Shown in pieces: positions 1-12,733 of a stretch of DNA of 64,000 nucleotides. The notes beneath the pieces were generated by a model that worked only from the letters and a program-made list of their open reading frames with translations, searched no databases and was not told the origin of the DNA. The stretch is from NCBI GenBank assembly GCA_034008185.1, contig CM067084.1:44095099-44159098 (forward strand). Direction: 5' to 3'. Within the stretch, counting starts at the first letter, position 1. Every line of letters begins with the position of its first letter. A program made the translations under genes and the position numbers. Source of the DNA: Gorsachius magnificus. Lineage: Eukaryota; Chordata; Aves; Pelecaniformes; Ardeidae.

Positions 1-59
1 GCATTTATATACATTGATGAGATCCACCTGAGCCTCCCTTTCTCCAGGCTGAACAGTCC

Positions 60-1303
60 TAGCTCTCTCAGCCTTTTCTCATAGAAGAGATGCCCCTACT
101 TAGTGGCCTTTCACTGGACTCTTTCCATATGTCCATGTTTCCCCTGTACTGGGGAGCCCAGAACTGGACACAGTATGCCACATGTGGCCTTCCCAAGGCT
201 GAGTAGAGGGGAAGTATCACCTTATTCATTCTGCTGCTACCTCTACTCCTAATGCAGCCAGATGGTCAGCCCTCAGCATGTATTAGTGCATTGGATTGTT
301 CCTCCCCAGGTGTAGAGCTTCATACTACTTTGCATGAGCACAAGGTCACTCTAGATGCCAGCACAACCTGCTGGTGCTTCAGTCACTCCTCCCAGTTTTG
401 TATCATCTGCAAACTTCCTGAGAGTACGCTCTGTCCAATTTTCCAGATCATTAATGAAGATGTTGAAGAGTATTGGACCCTGTACTGACCCCAGGGGTAC
501 ACTGCTAGTTACTAGCTCCAACTAGACTTCATATCACTGATCACAACCCTCTGAGCTCAGCCCTTCAACCAGTTTTCAGTCCACCTGACTGTCCGCTCAT
601 CCAGTTCATACTTTATCAATGTCTCTATGAGGATCTTATCAGAGACAGTATCAAGAGCCTTACAGAAGTCAAGGTAGACAATATCCACTCTCTCTCCTCA
701 TCTACCAAACCAGTTGTTTCATCATAGAAGGTTATCAGGCTGATCAAGCATGACTTCCTTTTGTGAATCCATGATGACTACTCCAAATCACCTTCTTGTC
801 CTTCATGTCCTTGGAAATGTTTTCCAGGATTAGTTGTTCCACCATCTTCTCAGTTTTCAAGGTGAGGCTGACCAGCCTGTAGTTCCCTATTTCCTACTTC
901 TTGCCCTTTTTGAAGATGAGTGACAGTTACTTTCCTCCACTCTTTGGGCAAGGAAAGCTCTCCCAGTCACCATAATCAAGCACTTGTGGTTACATCCCAT
1001 CACAGCCCAGATTTGTTTATGTCCAGGTTGCTGAACTATTCTCTAACCTGATCCTCTTCAACCAAGGATAATTCTTCCTTGTTCCAGACTTTCCCTCCTG
1101 ATCTCCAGGGCCTTGGATTTCTGAAGACCGGTCTTACTAGTAAAGAATGAGGTGAATAGGGCATTCAGTAGATCAGCCTTTTCCATGCCCTGTGTCACCA
1201 GAGCCATGGCTCCAGTCCACAGCAAGCCTATGTTTTCCCTAGTCTTCCTTTTGCTATTTAGGTACCTACAGAAGCCCTTCTCATTGCCCTTGACATCCCT
1301 CAC
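60..1303 (-). pseudogene. CR1 ORF2 linker and reverse transcriptase, degraded
   Basis: The minus strand at 1303-1058 encodes a linker with GNEKGFCRYLNSKRK. It aligns by eye with the [14 protein letters not shown] linker of the better copy near 58770. Further down, 700-590 decodes to a degraded form of the motif A region (a D-V-Y-L-D-F-C-K-A-like string). Positions 402-413 give the FADD catalytic box. The strand is broken into several frames by stops and small indels, so no long open frame survives. It once encoded the enzyme that copies CR1 RNA into DNA at the target site. It is not functional now. Confidence 0.8.
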
Positions 1304-1454
1304 CAGACTCAGCTTCAGGTGGACTTTGGCTTTCCTAACCTCATTTCTGCAGTGCTCAGTGTCTGTCTCTATATTCCTCCCAGATTACCTGTCCATGATT
1401 CCACTGTCTGTATACTTTCTTTTTTTGTGTTTGAATTTTCCAGGAACTCCTTGT

Positions 1455-1895
1455 TCATCCATGCAAGCCTCCTGGAATTTCTGCCTGACTTCCTCCTTGT
1501 TGGGATAGACTACTGTTGATCTTGCAGGAGGTGATCCTTGAATACCGACCAGATTTCTTGGCCCTCTCTTCCCTCCAGGGCCATGTCCAATGGGACACTT
1601 TCAAGCAGATCCCTGCAGAGGACCTGCTCACTCCTCTCAGGATCCTGAACCCCACCATAACATGGATGGTACAGCAAATGCTGCCTTCAGCTTTCACATC
1701 CCCAACAAGCCCTTCCTTGTTTGTAAGTATGAGGCCCAGCAGAGCAGCTCTCCTTGTTGGCACTTCTGTCACATGTGTCAGGAAGTTGTCATTGATGCTC
1801 TCCAGAAACCTTCTGGATTGCTTATGCCCTGCTGTGTTGTCCCTCCAGCAGATATTGGGGTAGTTAAAGTCCCCCATGAGGACCAGGGCCTGCCA
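1455..1895 (-). pseudogene. CR1 ORF2 endonuclease (APE) C-terminal fragment, degraded
   Basis: An open stretch on the minus strand begins MGDFNYPNICW, and the preceding codons read QALVL. This is the GDFN motif of apurinic/apyrimidinic-type endonucleases that nick target DNA in LINE retrotransposition. About 65 residues later the family normally has an SDH motif. Here the residues around it read CCTIHVMVGF, so the catalytic aspartate is gone. The N-terminal half of the endonuclease is missing through 5' truncation. The frame stays open for about 140 codons, but its last part drifts away from the family. I judge this a dead relic with no function. The family assignment is firm; the exact ends are not. 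Confidence 0.8.
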
Positions 1896-2554
1896 ACATC
1901 AGCTCCACAACAGCACCTACCAAAAGGCTTTATAACAGTTTCTAGACTACTGTGCCAGATGAACTCTTAAGTCCTTTGATACTCAGAGACTAAAGAACTA
2001 AATGAGTTATTATTGGGCACCCCATGTTGCATGCTGGCCAAGACCATGCGGTAGTAAACTCTCTAAAGAGTAGACAGCAGAAATATTTGCAGGGGTTGGT
2101 TAAAACTTATCTGTATTTCGTCAGTATCATAGGTCCTGTCTGTGAAACCTATTCCATAGGGTTTGTCCAGTTATACAAATGCTGTTGGAGAATATGAGCA
2201 AGGATTGTTTTAGAAACTTCTAAAATAGACATAAAAATCATACAGCCTATACATGCACATTAAAACTTTATTCTCATATTTGTTATTTACTAACAGAATA
2301 TTAAAGGTTTTTCTAAGTTATGAAGGTTAAGACTTTCAGATCATTATGATATTACAGCAGCTGAGTGATATTGTCTTTAAAGACCACATTTTTTTTCTAA
2401 ATTAGACAAGATATCTTTATTTCTAAGTATTTTTTTTTTTAGGATTTCCTTTTAAAGACCATTTCCAGGTCTCTCTTCCATCTCAGTCTACTGTTACTTT
2501 TTTAATAGTTTATCAAACACAATTTCTGCTTTATGAAGAGTTCTGTCAGCTGAG
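1896..2554. other. Unique-looking spacer between two CR1 copies
   Basis: This AT-rich sequence has T-runs near 2390 and 2430. I see no open frame with protein-like content, no repeat I recognise and no RNA gene. Part of the left end may be decayed CR1 5' sequence that can no longer be recognised by eye. Confidence 0.5.
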
Positions 2555-3582
2555 ACAGAATAGGGCCCAAAGGGTGGTGGCGAATGGAATTAAATCCAGT
2601 TGGAGGCCGGTGGTGCTCCCCAGGGCTCAGTGCCAGGGCCAGTTCTGTTTAACATTTTTAGCAACAACCTGGATGAGGGGACTGAGTGCACCCTCAGCAA
2701 GTATGCAGATGACACTAAGCTGGGTGGAAGTATTGATCTGTTTGAGGATAGGAAGGCTCTACAGAGGGACCTGGATCAATGGGCTGTGGCCAGTTGTATG
2801 ATGTTCAACAAGTCTAAGTGCTGGGCCCTGAACTTGGGTCACAACAACCCCATGCAACACTACAGGCTTGGGGCAGAGTGGCTGGAAAGCTGCTTGGCAG
2901 AGAGGATCTGGGGGTACTGGTTGACAGCCAACTGAATATAAGCCAGAAATGTACACAGGTGGCCAAGAAGGCCAATGGCATCATGGCTTGTATCAGGAAT
3001 AGTGTGACCACCAGGACCAGGGAAGTCATCCTTCCCCTGTACTCGGCACTGGTGAGGCTGCACCTTGAATACTGTGTTCAATTTTGGGCCCCTCACTACA
3101 AGAAGGTCATTGAGGCGCTGGACTGTGTCCAGAGAAGGGCAACAAAGCTGGTGAGGGGTTGGGAGCACAAGTCTTATGAAGAGCAGCTGAAGAAACTGGG
3201 GTTGTTTAGCCTGGAGAAGAGGAGGCTATAGGGGAGACCTTATCGCCCTCTACAACTACCTGAAAGGTGGTTGTAGCGAGGTGGGTGTTGGTCTCTTCTC
3301 CCAAGTAACAAGTGATAGGGTGAGAGGAAACAGCTACAAGTTGCACCAGGGGAGGTTTACATTAGATATTAGGAAAAAATCCTTCATTTAAAGGGTTATT
3401 AGGCACTGGAACGGGCTACCAAGGGAAGTGGTCAAGTCACCATCCCTGGAGGTATTTAAAAGACATGTAGATGTGGCACTTAGGGACATGGTTTAGTGGT
3501 GGACTTGGCAGTGTTAGGTTTATGGTGCGACTCAATGATCTTAAAGGTCTTTTCCAACCTAAATGATTTTATGATTCTTTCA
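2555..3582 (+). mobile_element. CR1 LINE, 5'-truncated copy, plus strand
   Basis: This CR1 copy reads left to right from the middle of the reverse transcriptase to the 3' end. The start wording (GGGCCCAAAGGGTGGTGG) and the [12 protein letters not shown] region lead into the YADD box at 2702-2713. The thumb region follows, with [11 protein letters not shown] and [11 protein letters not shown]. The 3' untranslated part continues to the characteristic ending TCTTTTCCAACCTAAATGAT and a decayed tail around 3571-3582. It belongs to a different subfamily from the minus-strand copies at 50850 and 57064. No target duplication is visible, which is usual for CR1. Confidence 0.92.
2600..3231 (+). pseudogene. 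CR1 ORF2 reverse transcriptase C-terminal half, frameshifted
   Basis: Two overlapping frames carry one former protein. The first (2600-2935) has [12 protein letters not shown] and the active-site box YADDTKLGG at 2702-2713. It loses register near 2890. The second (conserved part about 2895-3231) has [34 protein letters not shown] and RRATKLVRG, ending LFSLEKRRL before a stop. This is reverse transcriptase palm to thumb. The catalytic aspartates are still present, but the N-terminal half is absent and the frameshift separates palm from thumb. The copy is non-functional. Confidence 0.88.
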
Positions 3583-5479
3583 TTTAAAACATTTAGGAAT
3601 TTATATAAAAAACAATATAACAACCTTTCATTGTTGAACCATGAAGTTACAACTACAGAAACCATGTAATCATTGCTTGAATTTTGCATACTAAGACATT
3701 ATTTAAAAAGAATATTTCCTCGGGAATAGTCCTCCAATGGTTTACAAAGAACAGATTTTTAAAATAAAGTTACTGAAATGGGATGATATACTTTTGAACA
3801 TACGATAGAATTTTAAACGTATCAGCAGACCCAAATCATCTATCCAACAATATAGAAGTCAGAATTAATCTGTCCAACAATATAGAAGTCAGAATTCTGA
3901 CTCCTGGTACTCGAGAAATTACAGAGGATATAATAAAGCTAAGAGATGAAAGCTTGAACTGGTATCATAGCAACTCCAGTAGATAAGTTTACATTTTCTC
4001 TTTAGTACTGAGCTAGGTTGAAAAGTCCTAAAGATAGTAGGCAATCTGTTCAGAGTTCTGCAGGAATCAGATGCTTGAACAACAAAGTGTGAATATTTTA
4101 TGAAAAATGACACTAAATTAGATCTATTAAATCTGAACAGACAAGTAGTATTTATGGTGGGAGGAAATCCAGCAGAAAAGCTTAAAGCCAGCCTCAGTCA
4201 GAATGCTTGAGCTACCAGGGAAAAGGGAGCTCTGTGTGTGTCCCTGCCTCCCCCAGCCCCCTGGGTCATATTACCTAAATTCAGTACAGGAATGTTAAGC
4301 ACACTGCTATGGAGTAACTGATTGCACAATGTTTATATTCCACCAAAAGTTGAATAGAAGGGCAACAGAATTATTCTGAATTCTTTTACAGTGCTGAAAA
4401 TAGAGACAATTGAATCTGCTTTTATTGTATGGTTATAGCAGTTATTACTTAACTGATGCAAGCCAACTCACATTACAGAGTCTGCTTGCACAGATGACTT
4501 CTATGGGAGTACCTGTGCTATCTCCCAGCTGATTAGCTGGAGTGTGACTAGCAGTGTAGCTATTGCACCTCACCATACAGCTGTGCCTGAGCCCGCTTAC
4601 TTTTGACCCAGTTTTGAAGCCTATGTGGGATTCAGACTATCACATATTGACTAATTCATCCTGACATTGGTGGAAACTTAGAGAAAAACTAGCAAGGATC
4701 TACTGGAAGACTAAAGTTTATTTTAAAAAGCAGTGTATGTCATGGTTTTTGGTGCCAGTCCAGCTCTATTAAACTTGGTGCCAGAAACAATGATGTATAA
4801 CTGTTTGTTCAACAAATGGTAATCTGTGAACATACAGAGATTACCTCAATGAGTTTAAGTTGAAATACAAAACACAAAATACAATTTAATCCAGGCTATA
4901 ACTCTGCATTTTTGTTACCACCTGTAGTTACATTACTATATCAACTCTTTTAGTATACCCACAAGCTTTGAAAAATCAGAAAGAACCTAAGCTTTGCTAC
5001 TAAAACTTTGGAGTCTCTTTCAGGCAAAACTTCTTAAATAGCTAGCAAAAGAAAGGAGATAAATATATGACTAGCAAATATGTGGCAACTGTCAGTTTGT
5101 TAGTCATAATAAGCACAATAAATAAAAACACTCCACCCTTCCCTGATAAAGACCAGTGACTAAAAGAGTAAATTCACACTTTAGGTTCACTGAAAACCAG
5201 TTTGAGTAAGATCTAGGAAGGCATCCATGAGTAGGAATCCCAAATATAATCAAAGTAAAAATATTTATAATACAATTAAAATAAATGGGTGTAGTAAGTC
5301 CAGCTCTCACTGGGAGTCATAAATCCAGTATCTGTCACTAGACACATCATAAAAGAGCACAAAAAAGTGAAAAGATGAGGAGCCATCATGGAGCTTCAGA
5401 TAATGCCTTTCATTGAAGCCTAAGTGAGAGATGCTGAAAATTACCAGTAAATTTGGATGCATGTGACCACCTCTCTCTT
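3583..5479. other. Non-coding stretch with one short tandem duplication
   Basis: This AT-rich sequence has no convincing open frame or RNA gene. It contains a 30-bp tandem duplication at 3839-3898, listed separately. A moderately GC-rich patch near 4215-4265 (CCCCCAGCCCCCTGGGTCAT and surroundings) has a weak CTCF-like core. No recognisable transposable element was seen. Confidence 0.5.
3839..3898. repeat. 30-bp tandem duplication
   Basis: Two adjacent 30-bp units share the core CCAACAATATAGAAGTCAG. Over 28 bases the copies (3839-3866 and 3869-3896) differ at one base, TCTATCC versus TCTGTCC. The near-identity suggests a fairly recent local duplication by slippage or repair. Confidence 0.9.
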
Positions 5480-5905
5480 TCCCAACTTGCTACCATGGCC
5501 CTGAGGGCACCACTAAGCCCTGCTGTCCCTGCCTGGCCCCCTCCAGGGCCATCAGTCCCTGCCCCAATGATGCTACAGCAGGGCAAGCCCCCTGCTCCCC
5601 ACAGACCTGCCCCGCTTGGCCAGGGTCGCTGCCAAGCTGGGCCCACATCCCCAGGAAGGTGCCTGATGTCCAGGACTGGGGCTGCTTGCAGCTGCCCCCT
5701 GGCTGTCCTGCTTCCTGGCCAGGGCAGTGAGATGGGCCTTGGCTGCCTGGCCCTGCCCTGCCACCCCCATGGGGAGCCCCCAGCCCATGAGTACAGCAAG
5801 CAGGGAGTACAGGCTCGGGGCTGTACTGGTCCTCCTCTGCCAGTGGGCCAGGATTTGGGGTGCAGCTTGCCACGGCCACTGCGGCCTATTAGTGTACTCA
5901 GGATC
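5480..5905. repeat. GC-rich block, possible unnamed dispersed repeat
   Basis: About 425 bp of strongly GC-rich, CpG-poor DNA sits in AT-rich surroundings with sharp edges. It is rich in CCCTG, CCAGG and GGCC words and stays open in several frames on both strands. That is expected from low stop-codon density and is not proof of coding. The part at about 5497-5560 (starting CCCTGAGGGCACCACTAAGC) resembles 17993-18060 (starting CCCTGAGGGAACTACCAGCC), agreeing at roughly three quarters of positions by eye. This suggests a dispersed element, or two remnants of one. No terminal repeats or target duplication were found. Alternatives are a degraded processed pseudogene or a local GC-biased segment. 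Confidence 0.5.
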
Positions 5906-8286
5906 CTGATACCCTCTTTTGAAAAAGGATGAAAAGCATTTAAAGCAAAAAAACCCCCAAACTCAAAACCCCAGGTAACAACTGAAGTCTCAGCTTGCCA
6001 CCCTTAAACTAACTTAAATACTTCTAGACTATGCTACAAGCTGCAAAGTATTCAGCTGGAAGGATTCAGAGTTTACTGTGATAACCAGTCTAATGCCCTA
6101 TGTTTCCCAAAGGGATAAAAATAGGTAAAAAATTGTTTTGATGTTATTGATAACCCCAGTGAACATCAAAATGTATTGCAGGAGTATAGCTTCACTGATT
6201 TCCATGGATTATAATTGCTATTGTACATTGTGCCAATTAAAAAAAGAAAAAGCAACAAAACTCTTCTTGCTAGCTACCACCTTCAAAAGCCTAAGAAGAG
6301 ACTCCTGTGACATTAAATATTTTCCTTCTTCTAGCTGTATCACTGCTGCTATTGCTTTTCTATTGACCAAATGTATTGTACCTGGTAATTTAAAAAACAT
6401 TACTATTTTGCCCTTTGAATTTATTATCATTAGGGTGGTATTTCCTACACAGACATACTCTACTCACATAGAAAATCACAGAAAGAAAACCTGAACGAAA
6501 CATGTACAATATATCAAGAATATGTGGCTTATTAAAGATCCTTTCTAAACTCCAATGACTAGAGAGGGACAAAAAGTGAAAACTTTCTAGTTGTTTTCAT
6601 TTTGGTAGTATTTTGTTATCCACCTTTCAATCTCATGGTTTCTGATCAGATGCTCATGTCTACTACAGCTACAATAACTTTGTAATAGATGTGGAAGATT
6701 ACTGAATGATCCAGGATTTTTCCAGGACTTGAGGCTGACTGCAATTGTTTTGGTTTCTGGACATCAGTTGAACCACCTCCAACAGGCTGGACTCATGCCC
6801 CGTGAAAGTCTCTCAAGTTGGTACCAAAGAAATGCATGCATCTAAAATAATTAAATCTTATTTTGAAAAGAATTGCTTACGCCTACATGCAGGATAAACA
6901 AAGCAATGAAACTAATCAAAAACTTACCAAACAACTTTAATACTTACAATCTAAATTCTTTGGGCAATAAGGCATTGTGAAGGGCATTAACAAATTTAGA
7001 GTGGGGAACGGAAGCATATGTTATGGAACTATGCAAGACCATGAAAATCTAACATTATGATATAGCCTATGTTTAGGTGGCATTTACAGAAACTATCAAC
7101 ACAACAAGAATTTGGTTAGAAGGAAATGGGACTAGTTTGAGGTAAATTGTTTTTTGCTGTAATTCAACAGATCCAAGTGCTATTCATCCCCATGTTTTCT
7201 GTAGAAAATGGTACTATTATACGCATACTTGGCTAGATTTTTAGCAGATATCAATAATTAGAAGCACCTTTGTGGGTTTGTTGCATATCATTTGTGAAGA
7301 ATCAAGAAATGTGTGGATGTTGTAAAGAACTGAAGAATATAATTTTTCTTCATGATTCTGTAAAAGATGCTTTTCAATTTTCTTATGAATATTGTATACA
7401 TGAATATAGTGTTCTTCAGAAAAATACATCTAGTAAATACAATGATACTTTTAGTCACTGTTTGAGAGAAACTAGGCAGATTGTGATGAATTTTAACTTG
7501 CCATGTGATGAAAACAGGGAAATAAAATTAACTACAACAGAAAATAATTTGAACTTTAAAGACCAACTGAAGAGCTAAAGAAACATTTACTGGCAGCTTT
7601 AATTCAGTAATGAACAACAAAAAGCATGTAGCATAAGTGAAAGAACCCTTCAGAAGCCTCTATCAAGAAAAATCTGCAGACAAGCTTCCTAGTCATTCAG
7701 TCTAGTCACTTTAGATTAGGACCACAATTTATTTAGCTGTTTGATTACCAGCTGTGCTTGATTTCAATCATATGTAACAATAGTTCAGGGGCTGTATCTG
7801 AAAAAGGATTTTGGCATCAAAAATTTACGTTCAAAAATGTAGTCTAAAATACCATACTGACTGAGCATCTAGACACTTTTATCCCACTTGAGCCCATCTA
7901 GGGCACAGTGAGAAGGTGGAGTTTCTGGGGATGCCTGACCTGGCTCCGATGAAAATGTAGTTGTGCATTTTTTATGGTGTAAATTGATCACAGAAGGAAA
8001 TTTTAGTTAACAACATAATGGGCAGAGCACTTGCCTAGGCAATAACAAACTAGCACCAAGATATCTTACCACCTCAGTACCCCCAATAACTGGATTTCAG
8101 GATCATTTTTCTTTCAGTACTTTTCTTTACTGGTAGAATGCATCTTTTTTGATGGTTTTGTACACTTCAGTATGAGAGGAAGAGAAATTACAGAACCACT
8201 TTGATGCTAATTTTGAATTATATTTTACTCAAGTTGATTTCAGAATGCATAGAGAGACAAATTATTCATTCACTTACTTGTGTGTG

Positions 8287-8340
8287 GAAGGAATCCCTGT
8301 AGGGGGAAGGAAGGAAGGAAGAAAGGAATCCCTGTAGGAA
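8287..8340. repeat. Duplicated GGAATCCCTGTAGG flanking a GGAA microsatellite
   Basis: Two copies of AAGGAATCCCTGTAGG (about 8288-8303 and 8323-8339) flank a short GGAA-rich tract. The likely cause is expansion or slippage within the tract, duplicating its edge. Confidence 0.85.
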
Positions 8341-11300
8341 GAGATTGTTTCTCATAAATATTGAGGATCTTATGGTTTCCTGATAATCACATATAAATAC
8401 TAAAATTCATTGTTGATGGAGCATCCCTGTTGCATTGATAGGACCTCTGGGGAAGAAGTCGTGGGCCAGCGTAATAGTTTATGTGTTTGATTTCTATTAA
8501 ATGATTTTATTGGAAGGGTGTTACTGAACACCACCAGTACTTTAATAAATGGCCTGACCATAATCAGCACAGTATTATTCCTCCCTAGGCTGTTTAGCAG
8601 TCTATGATAATATTAAATTATTACAGTCAGCGTACTTATGAATCTTATGCTGAATATAAAAATATTTTCTTTTGATGGCAATGTATAAAAAACTATTCCT
8701 GGCAGTTGTTCATATACGAATTGTAAAATGGTCTTATTTTAAGTTTTATATGATACCAGTACATAAAATCCATTTCACTATGCTATGAACTACTAACAAT
8801 GTACCATCTGAGACTTTGCACTGTATCACTTTATAAATATTTGCTGTGTGGAATTTAGTTAATTTCTGGAGAACTGACTTGAGCTGGGGAGCACTGAAAG
8901 CATCAGCTACATAAGTTCAATGTTAATGGCATTCTTTGACCTCTAAACCATCTTTCACTGTTGGCAATAAATAAGTGAATTTTACTGTAATAATTTTGTC
9001 ATATTGTAAATTTCTCCAGTGGCATGGGACCACTACTATTTAACAGGAAGAGACGTATACTGTCAGGTCAGGAAGAGAGCAGACTATGTGAATTAGGTTG
9101 CTGGGGGAGGATGTCTAGGTTCTCTATTGAAGGCTTTGCCGCGATCCATGACATGTGAGTTATCAGCATGACATATGTTACATTTCTTTCTTTACTGAAA
9201 AATTTAAAAGGTTACATTAACTTGTAAAGTTTTTTTGATTACTCTGACATATTCTACAGGCAGGAACAAAAGCTCTGTACATTTTTTAAGGTAACCAAAA
9301 CCCCATCCCATTAAAAGATCTTCTTTTAAGTTGTTTACAGACTGGGAGAAAAGATCTGAGTTGTATGAAAAATGGTTGCTTAAAGATGTGAAGAGAACAG
9401 TAAAGGGAAATCTATTTGACAAAGAATCAGTGAACAAGGTAGAAATTTGAGGCTAGCTAGGCAAGCTGACCATAACAAGGAAATAAGAAAGTAGGAACAC
9501 AAATTGAAGAATGAGCTCAAGCATGTAGATGTGACTAAGAGGGACTGTTAAAAGAAATTAGAGGAAGAGCTGGGATAGAAATAGTGAATACAATGACTGA
9601 AGCAAAAAACAACCCAGGATATTAAAGTGGTAATAGAAAGGGGAAAAAAGACTGTAATGTGAAACTGAGGGATTAGAACAGCTATTTCAAAGCATTAACA
9701 GTATGGAAGAAAATGGAAGGAAATTATAGGGAAAGAAAGATGATTAAGAGCCAAATGAACCATCTGATGACTATAATGTGGGCATACGTAGCCAGTGTTC
9801 CTGAATCTCATCTGTTCCTCAAATGACTACCAGTTTTTATGAAACTCACAGGCTAGAGAATACAATTTCTTAAGTGTAGGCATACATCTAGGAATCTGTC
9901 AGCACCTTAGCATGATTTTCTGTTCTCTCTCCAGTGCTGGAACTCTTGTGCTATGAACTAAAGGTTCCCAACCAACAGTATTGGATGATAGCATTCCTAT
10001 TCTTGCCTTGATTCCAAAGAAAATGAAGGTTATACAGTTTCATTGTCTGTCCAATACCTTTTTAACTAACTGGTCAATGTCCACCTATTTTTTCAGAGAG
10101 GAAGTGGTCTCATTGTGCTACATATTTTGTGAAGTGCAATGGCTGGTCAAGAATACAGACCTCATCACTGAAGTGCTGGGAAAAAAAAGAAAACGGAGGG
10201 AGGCTAGTTGGTGGTATTGTGCTTGGCTACGTAGCTCCTGCTACTCAGTATACATGCAGCTCTGTACTGCTGAGTGTGTTTGTTGTTTTTCTAACTGAGC
10301 AGGAGGGAGGAAGGAGGTAGAGATACTGAAATTTCATGCAAGTAACTATACAGAATAGGAGGCATCACAAGGAAGTAGTGGAGAGGCTAGAGATACTGGA
10401 GGATTTGAAGGCAGGAACAGGAGTCACAGGATGCTAAAGGTAACAGGAACCAATAGGAAGAGGACTCCCTGATGAGCATCAGCATTCAGTACATTGTTCC
10501 CTCCAGCCCATGAATTCTGAAGCCAAGTTTCATTGAATCCCTACACCACTGAAAGCTAAAACACTTTTTCCTAACTCCCAAGAAATGGCTCACATGTACA
10601 ATCAAAATTAAACAGTGAAGGAATATGGAGTTAGAAAGCCTCAGAACTAGCCTCCCAACCTCAGTTTGTCCCTTTGTACGTCGGGCAGTAGGTGCCTGGT
10701 GGCATTTCTAAAATATATTTGTGCATCCCAACTACCAAAAGACCTTTGAGACACAGTTTCTGTATTTGAAAAAATTGTTCAGTTTAATTTCAAAATTCTG
10801 TATTCTGTAGATGAGCAAATAAATACCAATAATAAAACCATTAGAAGGTTCGCTGCATAATAACAAATTGTACTTCTCATGTTATACATAAGTGTATTCC
10901 TCCCCTGCATAGTGACTAAAATGTTTTAATACTGGAATTTAAATATTTCCATTATAGAGTCTTCTAGTTAGTCTTTCACTAGATTTTTGTGGGGAACCAA
11001 GTTCTTTCCTGGCAGCAGACTACTAATTTTTTACCTAGTTTCTTTAGAAGACAGCCAGTGAAATAATTTGCTTCTTTTCATGTGATTTACAAAGGCCTAA
11101 AATACAACATAGCAACAGAGAAGAGTGAGTAACAAAAGACAGAAGTACCTAACTCAGAGAAGTCAATGTAGTCAAATCATTGACTGCTTTCATTTTTCAC
11201 AAATTATTGATTTCATACTTAATAAACTGGCTTTCTACTTCTTAAACTTTGTTTGTTTCTTGGCTCCTTCTGAGACTAGGATTACAGGGAATGGGCTGCT

Positions 11301-12733
11301 TGGCAGAAGTTTTCTCCTGTTTTAGTTTCACTCACTCATTCTAGTAACACTTGGTTCTTGGCTAACTGAAAATATGTTTCCCTACAGTTGAGACAAGCAT
11401 TATGCAAGTTATAGAAAAATCAACTGTGTGCTCTCCTGCTGTCTTGAAGTTCTGTATGGTATTAATCTCAGGAGCACAGAGTGATTTGTATCAAATTTAT
11501 TCATTTCAGACCACCACAGAATGGAATAAATATTTTTTAATGAAGTATACACACTTAATGCTATCACTTCATAGTCTCCTATGTAAACAACAGCTGATTT
11601 GTTCAAGTATTACTTTGCACTGACTGTGCAGTGGTCACATTAAACATCTTTCCTCAGAAATTATATAATTCGCATCTGGTGCCTCAGCCTTGGGATCTCT
11701 GCCATGTACTGCTACATCTATCATTGCATTTTGGCAGAAACCTTTTCTTCTACCAGCTTTAAAACTTCATTGCATACTTTTTACACGTTGTGATAAATAC
11801 GCACTTTAATTCCTGCCTTGTGCCAAGGTCAGAGACAAACAGTTAACCGTTGCTCTAGATTCGACAACTCTTTAAAGACTTAGTAATACAATTCAGCACC
11901 AAAACCATGTCTGTCCTTTGCAAGGCATCCATGAAAAAATTTGGAAAATTAACTTAAATGAAATATGTTATTTTTTTCAAGTTAGGAATGTTACTAAATA
12001 CAGCAGCTTATATAAATGCTATTTGTAACTCAAGAGATGCATTTCAATTTCTGAATAGGCCTATAGTGGATATATTTGACATGATTTTTTAAGGGGATTA
12101 TAAGTATAGAGAGTTTTAGACCTATATTTACCTACTCCAATAACAGTGGATCAGATTCTCTCCCATATCACATACTTTGTAACCGTTTTCCTGTCTGAAC
12201 TGAATGCAAAGCATTGCTATTCTGATTATGTTGTAGGTTATCTGCAAAAATGTAAATAGCTGTGTAAGGCATGGGAGAATATTATCTACTCTTTTATTCT
12301 AAATTATCGTAATTTAATTGTTTCATACTTGTTTCTGCTAGAAATATGTCAAAATATATAATTCTCCATATTTTTACATATTCTTTTTCAGTTAAGTGCT
12401 CAGTTAGACTCCTATTAAGTTCAACAGCTCTTGTGAGCCTACATTAAACATTTACTTATTTTTTTGGATCTGAATCTTGATACTAGTGAACATGCCATAC
12501 AGATAACATTAGGAATGAATATAGAGATTAAAATATGTGAGGTGACTTTCAGTCAAAAGCTTCAGGAGATCAATGACAGAGTTGCCAAAATATATGATGC
12601 TTTTTTTAAAGTGTGATGCCAGTTTTGTGTGTCTATGTTTATAAGGTTTTGCTCTGAGAAACTTTAAATAACAAAACTTATCAGATCTGAATATCCAAAT
12701 GCTATTATTTTGAAATGTTTCCTTTTTAAGGTT

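Larger units (their letters stand above)
1..1895 (-). mobile_element. CR1 LINE, old 5'-truncated copy, runs off left edge
   Basis: This is a CR1 non-LTR retrotransposon read on the minus strand. Going from 1895 down to 1, the order is the end of the APE-type endonuclease, the linker (about 1300-1058), the reverse transcriptase and the thumb/3' region. The reverse transcriptase FADD box is at 402-413. The text around 480-500 decodes as the conserved stretch just before it. The 3' UTR and tail would lie left of position 1 and are not in the window. Frames are broken by many stops and indels. There is also a deletion of about 50 bp between roughly 320 and 350, compared with how this part looks in the other copies. 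The wording resembles older CR1 subfamilies and differs from the copies at 50850 and 57064. The right boundary is approximate, because the match fades just past the endonuclease GDFN motif. Confidence 0.9.

Noticed and set aside
4236..4262. CTCF-like core in CCCCCAGCCCCCTGGGTC
   Set aside because: It matches AGGGGGC, but the upstream half of the motif disagrees at about three positions.
5410..5932. Overlapping open frames of 159, 129 and 129 codons in the GC-rich block
   Set aside because: They overlap on both strands, as expected where GC-rich DNA has few stop codons. The text is low-complexity (P, G, A, Q) and matches no family I know.
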